64,000 nt of DNA from Sphaerosporella brunnea (GCA_008704415.1 VXIS01000202.1:24300-88299), one strand, 5' to 3'; counted from the stretch's first letter, positions 24,245-38,055 are shown. A program made the numbers and translations. The notes: generated from the sequence alone by a model not told the origin.

Positions 24245-25160
24245 CTAGTGGGGGTATGGATATTGGAAACGAAGCGAAGCGAAAGAAGCCATATGCAAGC
24301 GGAGACCGCCGTCGGGGTGCCTCCTACCTAATACGAAGCTATGTGGAATTGCCTTTTGAGGGGGCTTGCCGAAGCTTAAGCACCATACAGTTTTTTATTT
24401 TCCATGCGTGATGGTATGGAATCGGCCTAAACGACCCGTCAAGCGACGACGTTCAGACATGATACATGATACCAGGTACGCACTTCGCGCTATGAAGTAT
24501 ATACAAGGAAACGAGCTCTAACTACTTAGTATTAGTATGTATGGCAAGCACGCATCATGATGGTTGAATTACCCCCTTTGCTTCCTACTAGTTGTTGGAC
24601 ATTGAATGGGTGATATACTATGACTAGTACCACATGCAAGCTTTCTTGTTTTTGTTTGCAAATTTTAAACCCGCGTTTGTAGGCACATGCAGGTGTATAT
24701 ATTTGTGAGAAGCAACAGCTTTCTATTCACCCTCCCCTTGTCCCTCGCCTCGATATGTGCTAGGTAGCAAAGCTGCGTTTGCAGGGTTATAGATGGTAGT
24801 TGGGTAATTTTTTCCCCACCCAGATCAAATGCCGATTGCAATTGATATTTTTTCCATATCCTTATAAATACTTGCGGACTATAGCCAAAAAAAATAAATA
24901 AAATAAAATTTGGTCTCACATGTAAGGAAAGAGCGGATAGTGATGGAAAATACGTTTCAAGATCATGAGCCGACCGGGAGGAAGGTAACTACTCATCTTC
25001 TCCCGCCTTCCACGTCCTCGGCGTTGGAGTTGGAGCTTCCTTGCTTCGATACGGGTGGGCGGGTGTTCCACGAGCTTCGAGGAGGCTGCTCGTTTGTATA
25101 CAAGAATACATGCGAGTAACTGATCTGGGCTGCAGAGGAAAAAACTCAAAGTCCGCTCGT

Positions 25161-25178
25161 ATGCATGCATGCATGCAT
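25161..25178. repeat. (ATGC)n microsatellite, self-complementary
   Basis: Four and a half ATGC units. The sequence is its own reverse complement. Confidence 0.9.
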
Positions 25179-25357
25179 CGTTTGCGTATCCCCCCCACAT
25201 GAGAAGAGAGATAAGATCTCCCTGTAAAGCCTAGCGAGGGTAAACAGTTCTCGGAGGGCTAAGCTTCACATTATACAGAGTGAGTATGTAAGTGTAGCGT
25301 AGCAGCCGGACATCAAGACGGTGGAATGCAATTGCTGCTGCTGCTATAAGTATGTGG

Positions 25358-25383
25358 GTCTGTCTGTCTGTCTGTCTGTCTGT
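25358..25383. repeat. (GTCT)n microsatellite
   Basis: More than six tandem GTCT units in non-coding DNA. Confidence 0.9.
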
Positions 25384-25723
25384 AGTTTGTCAAGGTAGGT
25401 ATGCAGTATATAAGACCCACAACATACATCTGCGGCATGTGTTCGATATTGCTTATATGCACTCATGACACTGATCGACCAGGAACACAACGAATCGCCA
25501 AAATAACTCCTCTGCGTCCGGTAAAGACAAAATAAAATAGAGTGGGTTACATCAATATAGTGTAGGCCTACTATATGTGCATGGAGCTCTAGAAGCATCT
25601 GAAACGCTTCCTGTCATCCCCAAATCTCACCTACCTACGGCAGATGGATTGTTCCATTTCATCGCTCGGTACCGGCGGTTATACGTAGACATGGAACCCT
25701 ACCCATCCCCGTTGATTATATGT

Positions 25724-25757
25724 GGAAGGAAGGAAGGAAGGAAGGAAGGAAGGAAGG
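25724..25757. repeat. (GGAA)n microsatellite
   Basis: Eight or more tandem GGAA units in non-coding DNA. Confidence 0.9.
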
Positions 25758-28700
25758 GATGGCATCGATGCATGCTCCCATCCCGCCGCGGGATATACGA
25801 GTACCTAGCAAACGAAAGGCGGCGAGAAGCGAAGCCGACGATCGATATCATCTCGTGCTCATGGTAATCAAGGTAGCTACTAAGTCCCGAGGTAGGTAGC
25901 AGCCACCCGCTGGCTCATGACTCCTTCGTGCAGGCAATCCGAGCTGTGGCGCGACGGTGGAGGCGTGGCAATGCAGCCCCCCCCCCACCCTTCTTTCTGC
26001 AAGAGAAGCTTTTCTCTCGGATATAAGCTTGGTGGGTAGATCCCCCCTACCGGCAAACTCGCGCAACTAGCCAGAAGTGAGAAAGTCGTTCGATATATTT
26101 ATGCGGTCTGCCGGACGATCACTTACCCGTAGATACTCACTGGTCGGAGAACCACCCACAACTCATACTTACATTTATGGATAGATGTGCAGCTCCTCCC
26201 GCCTGGGCCCTGCAGCCATATGCATTCGATGGCCCGTTTGAAGGTCGATGCTGGTAGGCTTCTTGGCGAAGTGTGGATTGCCGTGCCGTTGTGGTGTATC
26301 CACCCTTCTCTCCACAAACCCTCAACGGTAGGATGGAGGCATGAACTTGCAAACAGATATATCTCTGCTAGACAGTGACTAGCGAACTGGCAAATACTTG
26401 TATTGTCGTTTCTTTTTGACAAACATGTCCATATCGTACCTACAGGCCGCATGTCTCCTGCAGGACATGCGGGCCGCGCCGCCGGTTGAATGTTTCCATC
26501 GATGAGCAGACCGACATCGATATCGGGGACACAGATTCCATTTATGTGCTCCAGCTGCAGCAAAAACACTCTCCAAATGGATGCGGGCGAGTGAGCTTTA
26601 GGCTGCAAGAGAAATATTGGTATATGATCCAGAAATTCCATGTCGGTGCCACAGCATCGATGGATCGCAGCAACAACACCGCGCGAGTCAAGATCAGACC
26701 GAGGGCGTACACACAGACAGCATACGCAGACTGACTCGCGCCGAGTGAAAATTTGATCAGAGGCTGCATATTGATCGTTCGTCTCAAAAGTTCCGCTGCA
26801 CACTTTTCGAGACGAGCATATCGATATGGCCACCGGATCGGACGGATCTTGGAAGTCTTGCCGAACCGAACAGGCAGAGAAAAAAAAAAAAAAAAACCAC
26901 CCACCACCCCTTCGTTGATTTGCAAACACGGGAGACGGCTCGCGTGAAATTTATACTTAGTGGATCTTAGCCGCCCGCTGTGTCTGCTCGTTTGTCACCG
27001 CAGCATGCAGTCGCTGGAACCACCTGCCGGGCTTCCAGAATCTAGCATAGACGGAGTCCTAGGGCGAGTCACATACCTGCCTAGGCTGAGGACAGCAAAA
27101 AGGTGCCCTTTTCCGCCTCCCGTGTTTGTCTGATGTAAAGTGGAGCCCCGAGTGTGAAAAGCCGAGGTTGGCTCTGGCGACATCGACGAAAAAAAAAAAA
27201 AAAGGTAAGCCATGAGACATAGTTGAACAAATCAGCAACTTCCCTCGGCCGTTGACATGCACGGTGGCATGGCCAAAGAAGAAAAGAAACCGTCTCGCAC
27301 TCTTTCCAAACAGCGTGGGAAATTTCGCTTACGTGTCTCGGCCCTCGCCTCCATTTTATCGATCACACCGCCCCGCCGAACCGACCCAGATTTCAAATCT
27401 GCACGACATGTGCTGGTGTGTCAACCCTGACGAACGTCAGGGCTGTGGATGCCTGATTCGGAAAGACGTGCCGGCCGCCGGCGCCCTCGGGTACGGAAAA
27501 AACCGAAAAGCAAAATCAACACTGCTAGTTATCCGCTGTCCACTGTCAACTGAATCAGGCCCGGAGATGTATCTTGATGGGTGCCGACCGGCAAGCCATT
27601 TGTTGGAGCTTTTTGTGCTGTCACGCGCGACCCCACTGGGAAAGTAGGCATAGGTATCTACACGTTAACACAGCGGCGAAGAACTTTTAGGCTGCGCCGA
27701 GTTCCTAGTGCTTTGGGCTGGAAAATAGTGCTGATGGGACGTATTCGTACCCCGAGACAACGATGTTGGCAAGTACGTAGGCTGAAGGCCTACGCTGATT
27801 GGCCGTAGGCTTCTGGTGTCGATATTTAGGGTCATAGGGCAGAGATTTGGAAACAAGGCAATCTGAACCGCAGGGAGCAGTCCCCTATGTACGAGCAACG
27901 GCGATCCCGAAGTCGAACAGCTTTACCGACCCCTCGCTTGGATCGCTTGCAACTTCGCTTGCTGATTGCAGATTGTGCTGCATCGAAGAAAAAAAAGCAA
28001 ATCTGAGTGCAGCCCCCAATTTCGAAGTGAGTCCCCGCCTCGGGCGGCCAGCGGATCTTCGAAGTTTATACGTTCATACATGCATATCTAATCAGCGGAA
28101 AGTCCTTGACCAGTGATGTTTGCCACAGTGTCTTCTTGTAAGCTCAAGCATGACGTGAGCTTGTGCGTAAGTTTGGGCCGCCGGGCGAGCTCCAGGCTTC
28201 GAATTCGCGACGGCAAGGCTTCGGATACACTTCTCAGAAGAATTTGACGTCCGAGAAAAGCTCCCAATAATCGCCGCCATGATTTGCAACGCTCGCGGCT
28301 GCAGATTGATGGACGGAGGCAACAACACACGTGAGAACGGGCCTGGGCACGGGTATGCAGGGCAGGGATGCAGTGCCAGGAGGAAACGGCAAGCGGAGTG
28401 ATGTGTTGGCCGCCGCCGGCAGAGAAGACAGCCAGCCAGCCACGGAGAAAGAAGCAGCTCGAACGGTCAGATCGCCGGGACGTCGGCAGTTGCAGTACCG
28501 CATGCTGGGGATCGTCGACAAACGTTGCGCTTCGGAAAACTTCGGCTACAGTATTGATGGTTGATGGCAGGCCGAGGCAGGCAAGCAAGCATCTCGTCTG
28601 AAATACGAGAGCGGCGAGCATGAGCACCAATCTATCTGAGGCGGGCATAGATCTCGTTGAGAGGTGCCGGCTGCTGCTGGTGGCTGGCACGCTTCGGATT

Positions 28701-31700
28701 GATGACATGTCAGATATGTACGGCACGGTGTGCGTGTGAGCAAACTTTTAAGTTGGCCATCCGTTTGCCTTCTGGAGACGAGCAGATGAGGGGAGGCTCA
28801 GAGTTTCTCGATCGGCGGTTCTCTCGGGAAAATCAGCTGTGCCTCATCCTGTGCGTGTGGCGGCAACTGTGGCCAGATCAGACACGTATCTAGAGTATAA
28901 TAGTTACAGATGCGCATGCTTCTGACAAGTGCCTCTCGTCTCGCGATGCTTATGTATGCTATGCTACATGCATATGGCGATTCGTTGCCGCCTCCGCCTC
29001 CTTCTTTAACCGCCTTGACTTGATTGGCGTGGGTGGTAGCAGGACGGCTCCAGATATTTCTGCTGCCTGTGCTCGCACCACGATGAATGGTGGGGGGGAG
29101 GAGGGAGGGGTGGCCGGGCAGAATCGACTGGGGTCCGTGATGCGCCGGCTAGTCGCAGCTGGAATCTGGAAGGCTTCCTGTTTGCATCTAGCGGCATCTG
29201 GAGAGTACGTCCACCTGGAAGCCGAGAGTTTGGCGAGGGCAGACCCTTGCCAGCCTCATGATTATTCGGAACGCAACCATGGCCACACACTTCTTTGCAA
29301 CCACAACCACCACCCATCACACACACACCAGGCCATCCACATCGTCACAGCGTCAACCCTAGCTGCACAGCTCGTCAGAGAACGCGCGAGCCAGCCGTTC
29401 ACTGACCGCCAGATGGCATAAGACGAGGTTGGTGTGCGTTGAACATATGCGCCTGCGGGTGGAGCGATTGGCCTGCGATACATACCCGGGTGTCAGTCTG
29501 TTCCGGATCCTTATGTGCTCAACAGCAATGCAGAAAAAAAAAAATACATACAGCCGTCTTTTTTCCACGGTGCGGTGCTCAACCAAAGCGTTGAAACACG
29601 TTTCGCTTCCGCCAACCATCAAGCGCCATTTTTAGACTGGCTCGCAGCAGCACAGGTGGGATTTTCATGCAGGGTGACGACTCGCTCGCAGGAAAAGACA
29701 TTCAGCCACGATGAGTCCGGTAGCCGACACCTTCCTAACACACCAAACACCGCATAAGCACCACAAGGAAGACAACTTTATACGATACCTATCTCAACGT
29801 TCTTGACGGCGCGCGAACATCGACAAATAGGCCAGTAAGACAGTAGAAATAATGTTCAAGATATAAGCATCCATTGCTGTGTGTTAAACTAGGTAGAACA
29901 GGCACCAATAAGCAAGCGTCAGAGTTCTCGTCTGAGTTGTAACTCTGCTTGGTTGAGTTTCCGCTAGCTATGGGTTGGGCGGGCGCACTCTGCGCTTGTT
30001 ATTCGGATAGCCGTCTCTCCGCATTTCTGTTTGGGTTTGGCTTTTGCTGGTTGGCCCAACCGCAGTTCCGTTAACGTTTCGTGGTGAGATGAATGGCGTA
30101 CATGATGGCTTCCCCGCTCAAGAGCTCTGGCATAGAGAAACAGGCCAGATGGATCAGCCCTCCTTTTGTGGCATCTTCCCATCGATGTCCACACGCGCAG
30201 CTGTTGACTTCTTCGATGTCGACGTCGACTTCCCGCGTCGAGACGGATACATATTGATCGACCCCCCAAGCATAGGCGAAAGGTAAAGTAGAGTAGAGTT
30301 CGCACCCCTCCCCGGTATAATTGCTTTTTCCTCTCCGTTTTACTTTTACTTTATTTCTGAACTATTATTGTTTGCTGTAATTCCCTTTTCGTTACGTGAA
30401 TTTGCAGGTACCTTTCCGCTCACCCTCGCAGCCGCTGGACATTTCGTCTGAGAGCAAGGCCTTTCCCTTTCCCTTTCACCTGATCTGATCCTGACCTCTC
30501 TCTCGCCTCATCGTCCTCGACTCCACACCCGCATTTCTCACTATTTGCCGCTGCTTCTCTGTTTCCCTCGCTCTCACTGGTTGGTGGTCCTACTCTGACG
30601 GGGGCGGCTCGTTTCTTACCTGCGCACACACCACCTGCTGACACCCAATCCGCTTCTTAGACTTCCTCGGTTGTTAGGCGGCGTTCTTCACTTGGTTGTT
30701 GCCCTTTCCTCTCGGTCGTCCCGTTTCGCCAACATCTCGACTGTAAACGGCTTCCCGAGCGTCGGCCCCAATCTCATCCGCCAGGGAGGGAGCTTCAGAA
30801 AAACAGCCGAGCGCGTTGCTGTACCTGGTAGGCACACTTTCGTTCTCTCTGTTCCACTCCACAGCTGGTGGAGCGAGTTGCTGTTATTGCTGCGCCTTTC
30901 CTCATTCATTCACATATACCTTATAAGTACATAATTATATCATCCGTTTCTTAACTTCTGTCTTGCGAGGCCGCGCATTTCACTGGCACATACACACACA
31001 TTTGCCTCTGCCTTGGCCCTGTTCTCATCCCGCTTCCACTCGTGTTCGTCCACATCCCTCGTCCAGCTGCACATTCTTCTTTCCTCACTCCTCCTTTCGA
31101 TTCAATTAATTTTTCTCTTCCTTTCTCTCGCCTAATTTTTCTTCGCCTTTTTTTTTTCTTCTTTTCAATCATTTTCCGTTGCCTTCGCGCCAACTCGTCG
31201 ATTTTCTTGAGGTGCTTGCCGTTGTCCGCCACCAGCACCAAAAGCACCGTCCAACACCCCAAACTCCGGCAGCTCCACACCATCCAGACCGAGACACACT
31301 CGGCCGCCCAAATCCTATTCGCTAACCGTTGGCGCCTTTCCAGAACGACCGCCCTCGCTTACGTCGCTGGTGTTGTCTTCGTCTGATCGGGTTTTTCTTT
31401 TTCTTCACTCCGGCTACTCTCCAGCTTCCGAAGTAGCGGGCTCCACTAAGGAAACATACCCGGTCTTCGTTCGAGTATTTATTTCTCCGACCCTGGCCCT
31501 CGACAACTTCGACCTCCACCCCCAACCCCCAATCCATCCCACACGAGCTTCATCACCACTCAAGCCATCCAAAGGAGGCTTATCGACCGAACTGATCCCC
31601 GACTTGCCACCAACGAACAGCAACACCAACAGCAGTAAGGACAGCGCAGCGGAGTCTACAATCGAAAAGGCAACAGCAGCACGTCCGACAAAGCACCTTG

Positions 31701-31767
31701 ACGCATCACAACACGCGGATCGTGAAGTTGGAATTGTAGCTTAAATTCTTGGGGCAGTCTCGGATTC

Positions 31768-33880
31768 ATGTCGATGATGGTGGATTACGGATCCAACAGT
31801 ACCCAACGAGCACCAGCCCACTATTCGCATCAGCCTCATCACGGGTCGCCGCATCTGCAGCACCTCGACCGCCCTTCTGCACCTTCTGCACCTTCGACAC
31901 CTTCACCGCCCTATCAGTATGCACCATTACCTCACCTTGCTGCTCAGCAGCCTCCCTCGGCGATGAGGCAGACCCCGACATCCTACCCTTCGCCCGCCTC
32001 GTTTCCATCGCCTTCGATGTCGGCCTATCCGTATCCTCCGCAGCAGGCCCCTCCCCCGCCTGCTTCGCGAGGCTCTCCATACTCTCAGGCAATCAATCTT
32101 CCACCAATCAGATTGAATCCGCCTGCAGGCCACGTTCCGCCTCCTCCCCATGAAGCCTCCCCCACGTTGGGCTCATTGCCGCCTCCGATGTACTACTCTC
32201 ACCATCCGTTGCCACCCCCGGCAATGCCACCTCATCCTCAGCATATGACCTCGTCGCCTGTGCACCAGCCTCTTCGCTATCCCCTGCCGTCTGTGGGAAA
32301 CACCGAGCGTATCATGTCTGGTGGCAGACACAAGAAGGAAATCAAGAGACGGACCAAGACCGGCTGCTTGACGTGCAGGAAGAGGAGAATCAAGGTAAGA
32401 ATTCAATATTCCCCTGTATGCATAGCTACCATGTCTTTTACTTGGAAAAGTTCAAGCGTCAAGTGTTCAGAAAAAAGAATACCGTTGGACAAAACTAACA
32501 TGCTTCGTCTTGTAGTGTGACGAAGGCCACCCTACCTGCAAGAATTGCCAGAAGAGCAAGCGTGAGTGCTTAGGCTATGATCCTATTTTCAAGGCTCAGC
32601 CGAGTCCCGCAGCGATCCAACCCGCCCCGGCAGGCGGTTCTACCCCTCTTCCTGCTATGGCAGGCGGTCCCAGCTCTTACCCATACCAAATGTCTCCCAT
32701 TGGACAGGGATTTTCCCAGGCATTGTCTACTGCAAGCTCACCAACTTCATCTTGCGATACGTACGATTACCATCAGATAGACCCTGCTCTTGATGCGACC
32801 AGTCATCCTCCGCACATGTCTGCACCGCCGAGCATTATTGATTCCCCGGCAACGTATCGGCCGGATCTCAAGAGGCCTTTGGACCGCACGAGTCCATTCT
32901 CATCGGTATCGGACACTGGTACTGGCCGGACGGCATATACTCCCATTCCGCGCTCTTCGACTCCAGGATTGTGCCGACAGCAGGATGGACAGACGGCTAA
33001 ACGCATCAAGATTGATGATCTTTTGTCGGTTGGCTCGTCGCAACCACCCAGCCCACCAACAAGCGAGCTGGCTACCAGCATCTCGCCTACTTCTACTTCA
33101 GTGGAAAGCATGAAACATATTTACGGATCCCGTTATGCCCCTGCATTGGATAGTTTCCTAGAGGTGGAATGGTTTTCGAAAGTCGGAAAAGAAATAATTC
33201 TATCAAACAGCCAACTGGCGGAGGTTATGGCTGAGGTTTTCGAGCGTTTCAAGGCGCGAGGAGGTTCTTACTATGAGGAAGAGGATCCTGCAATCCACAA
33301 AAGCAACAAGGACACAGATCTCTTGTGGGCTGCTGTGAGGCTATGTTACGGCACTCGGATTCCGGTTTCGGACAACAGGCGTGAACAGGAAGCGGGAGAG
33401 CGCACTAGTGATGTGGCTGCGGATGAAGAAGGATCCGAGGCATACAGGAGAATTAAGATTGTCGAAAATCTGCTCTCGAAGCAGAAAGCCGATTGTCATC
33501 CGGCTTCGCCAAAGCTCCCTCCCAGCGACAAGCCCAGCACCATCCAGGGAGGTCACTTTTGGCACCTACTGGAACAGATCGCGACGTTCAAGGATACTGG
33601 CGCGGATGCTGAGAAGAAGGTCCACGAGTGGCTCGAAGAATGCCGGAAGTACGTTGAGGAACGGCCGAACCGCGAGGTATTGCACGCAATTGCTGAAATC
33701 GGGCTTCTTCGTGGCGAATCGTCGAGACAGCGAGCCGACGCCTTGAAGGAATACATTCAAGCCATCGCCACAGACAGATCCGTGCAAATCACCAGCCTGG
33801 ACCGCCGGATTGCTGGCCGTGCTATGGGACTGTGGACTCAGCCCATTACTGAGCTCGCATTCTGCATGCCCGCCGTTTAA
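31768..33880 (+). CDS. Zn(II)2Cys6 transcription factor, Moc3-like
   Basis: Fungal binuclear-cluster regulator. Exons are 31768-32394 and 32516-33880 (663 aa); the 121-nt intron cuts the zinc cluster between K209 and C210. The cluster is C200-x2-C203-x6-C210-x6-C217-x2-C220-x6-C227, embedded in RRTKTGCLTC and KSKRECLGYDP. The 195 residues before it are Pro/Ser/His-rich and probably disordered. After the cluster come a Pro/Ser linker and, from about 400, a helical C-terminal half (SFLEVEWFSKVGKEIILSNS; EAYRRIKIVENLLSKQ; IQGGHFWHLLEQI). The GCLTCRKRRIK/ECLGYDP style recalls proteins annotated as Moc3-like, a group with roles in sexual development; this is memory-based. Targets are unknown. The 7.5-kb upstream space suggests complex control. 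Confidence 0.9.
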
Positions 33881-36696
33881 AATCGCGAAGATTGGGTCGC
33901 CTTTGATCTGCAGTTTGACTCGATATTTCTAACGTGACAACGATTCCTTATGACACTAAAATTCATAACGGGTGGACTTCTTTTTTTTTCTATGGGCATA
34001 GTCATTATCTTGGCTTTGTTTTCTCCTATGGGTTTCTCTGGGAAAGATAAAAAGTGTTGGCGGTTTGCGATTCCCTTGCTTCTTCCTCTTGGCATCGGCG
34101 CAGAGTTGTCTGGGTTTTGTTTTGACAAATTTACTCCGGTCACGCTTTTTTTGTTTTTCTTGCGTCCAGATGAGGCTTCTGGCGTGTACCATGGGCCCAT
34201 GATCACTGGTTTCAATTGCCTTTGCTTGTGTACGTGTGTTCTGGCGCTGGTGATTCGATTTTTCGATTGGATTTTCTGTGTTATTATTTCAGTTTGAGTT
34301 TCACTCTTGCACTTCTTGTAGCAAATTTTTTTTGCTCGTATGTTTTTTTTATATCTTTGTCTGGATTCTTTGGTGTTGCGGCAAGTTATAGACTGGGAAA
34401 ATCAAATTCATCTTATCCGTGTCATGATGGAGTTCGACTCATTTCCAAGGTTCAGCCAGCCAAGGAAGCGAACGATGGGTGTGAAGGGGGGGAGGCTGGT
34501 GGATATGTGGCTTGAACCCTTCTCTGGCCGACTTCCTGGAAGAGGCGTGGAGGAGGTTAGGGAAAAGCGAGCGAGACGCTCAGTGAGATCGGCTCGCCTG
34601 CTCATCTCGCCTTTACCCGCCGCGCGTTTTATCTTTGTTTTGTATGTGTTGCGTGCGAGTGCTGCCATCCTGAAATGGTATGGTGGTTCGGAGCGGCCGA
34701 CTCAGTCCCCTCTTCTTCTTTCCGGTTCCGTAGGTGGGCTGGTGGGGGCTGTGAAGGTAGTGCATATGCATGCGCAAAGGCCCCTGCAAAGCTGGAGAGA
34801 ACACCGAACAGTTCTAGAAACGTTGTCATGCATGACATGTTGCGTTATAGACGCCGCTGCCGCGACACGTGGGATGGGGCAGGGGTGGGTTGGAGTTTGG
34901 AGTTGCAATTGGGGGGGGGGGGGGAGAGAGACTGGGCTGAGTGAGGCGCGATGAGTCGTGATGCTGGGGGTGAGCTCTATCTACTGTCTATTCGCGTTAG
35001 AGCTCGGTGGAAAACATGTATTATACTAACTAGTATGATACTACCAAGCCTAAGTGATTTCCGGTGAGGAAACCTCCCCACAACTTGAAGCTCGCATCTC
35101 CATCGGCGATTCCTCTGCGAAAACAAACTTGAACTTCAGCTAAAATTTATGGATTTGAACAGCGGAACAAAACTCAGAGCAAGCGAACGAAACGAAATAT
35201 CTTCATGCGAGCAGGCGGACGTTTTGTAGGTGGGGGTGGCGCAAAGGCGACTTGACCGTCTCTGGCTCGTATGACCTCATAGAGCGAGGTTTTTTCACGT
35301 TTTGAAAAATACCGTCACACACCCCCCTTTTCCACCGAGCTCTAAAGTACAACAGCATGAGTGCTAATGCATGAAAGCCGCCCATCACAAACAACTGTCT
35401 CCTCAATTGCAACACACAGTGAGATACGGGACTTCGCCATCTGAGGAGTCGTCACATTATGGCTTGATGTCCAGTGAAGCTATGTTTCCATATCCGGGCA
35501 GACCATGTCGATGGGATCCGATGAACCGGCCAATTATAAGTTAAGTTCCGGCGCACCCTGGATTGTGGACAGGCAGCAGCAGTGTGGTTGGTGTTTGCTG
35601 CTTGAGCACGGTGTCTTTGGGGTGTGTATTATTCGGACTTGCCGGAGTAAAAACGCACATGACCTCTTTCTCCCCTCTCCCCGTTTTTCATGCTACCTAC
35701 TCTGGCATCATGATCAGTAGCTTGCACACGAACACCAGGAGTTTAGGTGGGTAGAGAAGCTAGCTTCACCTAGTAGCACTTGAGCCTATGCACAACAAGG
35801 GCTTGTTTTTTCCGCACCCAGTTGCTCGGGTTCGATATTCTTGCGAGCCTTTATAAAGGTCAACTTCCCCAACCTGTGCAATCCCCACCAAATCAGTGTG
35901 CTCCAGGCGGAGGGCGGGGGAAGCGGGTGGTCGCAGTTGACGCATGAGAGGATATCAATAAGGATTTGGACGGGGATGAGCGGAGGGTTTGCCATAATAT
36001 ACATAGGTTGCATGCGGACAATAAACTTGACACACAATTCCCCAACTAGAAAATTACTTCCAACTACCGTAGGTATACGCCAAGATCATGCATCTCGAAA
36101 GGGGAGACTCTAGCTTTGATCGCGAGACCCAAGTCTGGAGACTCTAATTCTAGCGCTTGCTTTCCACGAAAGAAAGCGCAGTTTCCGGATCCGTGCCGCG
36201 GGCCCAAGTCAGACAGATATTGCCGTGGAACAGTGCAGCTATCAATTCCAATGCTGCACACAAAAGCCTCGGCCATTCGATAGATCTATAGTTGGAGTGT
36301 TTCGTGGTATATACCATGGTTTAGTCAACGTCAGAAGGAGTTCATTTCTTCACGGAGAATCACTCGAAAACACCCAGGGGTCGCCAAGTATTGCATACCA
36401 TCGTTACTAACCATACTATCCCTCGCAGTGTCGAAAGTGTCCAATACAACTACGTTGCGCTAAAAAGAGGCTTGACGCTGCTATTCCCAAAGAAGCGATC
36501 GAGTGATATCAAAAGCATTCGCACACTGAGCGATTCCCCCAGCCCCAAAATTCAAAAACACTCTGCCCAAAATCTCATTCCACAAGAGTCTGGCAAATCA
36601 AAAATCATGTCAATCAGAGTAGAATTGGTAGAGATATGGGGGGTGGTAGTGGGGAGGGGTCGGGTGGTGGCGATGGTTGTCACAGAGCGTCACTCA
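33881..36696. other. Gene-poor region downstream of the regulator
   Basis: No supported gene. The 3' UTR side is T-rich (33970-34380). A 14-G tract lies at 34911-34924. Open frames are short and unremarkable. Confidence 0.45.
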
Positions 36697-37170
36697 TACA
36701 TGAGGTTGCAACAACCAATAACCTTTAGGCACTAAACAATACAGTGAAAAAAATAAACTCGCACCAAGACCGAGTGATGAGCTATGGTTTGGGTTTTTTT
36801 CGACTTTCTTCGACGCCGCCGAACCAAAGGCGAGGTCATCCTCCATCTCCACTAACCCCTCCTCAATCTCTATCAACTGAGCTTCTTCTACCACATTTCA
36901 CCTGCGGGGGTTGAGAAAGGAGCGCTCCAGAATGCGCATGTTGACATGGATATAGGTTAGCTTGTCGGCCCTCTCTGCTGTAAGGCGGTTCGTCTTTTTA
37001 TCATGAATGAGGTTTCGGGTAGAAAAAGACCGCTCCGATGGTACGGAATTAGAGAGTGTGTGAAGGAGCTTGCCTGCAAGTGTGGCAAGGTCTCTTGCGA
37101 AGGGTAGCATTTCTTCCCAAAAGTTCAGTGCGTTATTTGCAAGCTCCCAAATACGGCTTTGCCGACGAAA
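36697..37170 (-). pseudogene. hAT-family transposase, C-terminal dimerisation relic
   Basis: The minus-strand frame reads ELANNALNFWEEMLPFARDL, then LSNSVPSERSFSTRNLIHDK and NRLTAERADKLTYIHVNMRI. This is the hAT C-terminal dimerisation signature (PSERSFST..N...D..T..L..E....L..I..N). An in-frame TGA at 36898-36900 interrupts it. The same frame then continues with an acidic segment (VVEEAQLIEIEEGLVEMEDD) that looks like the natural tail. No BED finger or catalytic RNase-H-like core was found upstream, and no terminal inverted repeats were identified, so this is a truncated, inactive fragment. Confidence 0.82.
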
Positions 37171-38055
37171 TGGCTCTTGGTGGCTGCGGTGTTTCGTCCC
37201 AAGTTGCTAGTAAACAGAGGTTCAAGGTCACGGTTACCTTTGAGCCTTGCGGCGGGTCACGAATTTCAAAACTTCCGAGAAACTCGGCGTCAGGATATCG
37301 AGGCATTTCAGGTTGCCTGGTAGGTGATGGTGTATGGAATGCCGGTGCCAGTGTGGGCACAGGACTCGGGCTTGATATCAATATCTTCTCGCCCTCTAGA
37401 CGCCGCGCTTCAGACTCAGGCCCGCCGGCGGCATAGGCCTTTCCTCCCTGACCCGTCTCACTCAAACAAAGTTTTATGCCTCTCCCAAGTGCTGTATTTT
37501 ACAGTGTAACTTTACCTTGAGTTAAGGGTTTTACCCAACGTGTGCAATTGAACGGTAATTATCGACCAAACACGAAACCTGTCCACAACCCTCAATTCCC
37601 TTCTATATGGCGGCTCCAACTATCCTACAGCTCCGCTACGCTCGAAACACAAGCTTAGAAATACAAGAGTGGCGTTTTGACCCAGAAAAATAAAAAAAAG
37701 CAGCCCAAATCTATGAAATGAATATCCCATCAATCGTCATCAAAAAAGCGCACAGCCAGCAAGAAAGGTGGAAACAAGTAAGAAGTAAGAAGTATGTACA
37801 GCTGCTAGCCGTGCCGACACATCATCATCATCATCACATCACAAGATTAGCAGGGCGCAGTCAGAGAGAAGAGGGAAAAAAAAGGAGGAAAAGGGGAAAG
37901 CCGGTAAGCGTTTTTGGTAACCACTCCATGCACACGATCCAACGCCCAAAAAAAAAAAAAAACGCAAAAGATAGCCATACACAGCCCACAAAGCAACAAC
38001 GGCAGGACAGGAGAAGCAAGCAAGTAAACAAAACAACGCCCGACAAGGCTTATAT
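37171..38055. other. Intergenic, TIM44 3' side
   Basis: No supported gene. A-rich near 37680-38000, with a CAT repeat at about 37821-37836. Confidence 0.4.

Larger units (their letters stand above)
24245..31767. other. Gene-poor region of 7.5 kb upstream of a transcription factor
   Basis: No supported gene. It holds microsatellites (25161-25178, 25358-25383, 25724-25757), a 10-C tract at 25977-25986, A/T tracts, and a long pyrimidine-rich stretch at about 30300-31740 that reads like a spliced or unspliced leader of the downstream regulator. The longest frames (26123-26929 and 28088-28726, minus strand) have Cys/Ser/Arg-rich random-looking translations and no domain. Confidence 0.5.

Noticed and set aside
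25358..25757. Tandem repeats considered as a CRISPR-like array
   Set aside because: They are plain tetranucleotide microsatellites without spacers, in a eukaryotic context.
26123..26929. 268-codon minus-strand open frame
   Set aside because: Starts in a poly-Phe run from a T tract. The translation is Cys/Ser/Arg/Ile-rich without any domain, and overlapping frames on the other strand look the same. It lies in microsatellite-rich DNA.
28088..28726. 212-codon minus-strand open frame
   Set aside because: Random-looking Arg/Ser/Leu/Cys composition, no motif, and no plausible splice partners.
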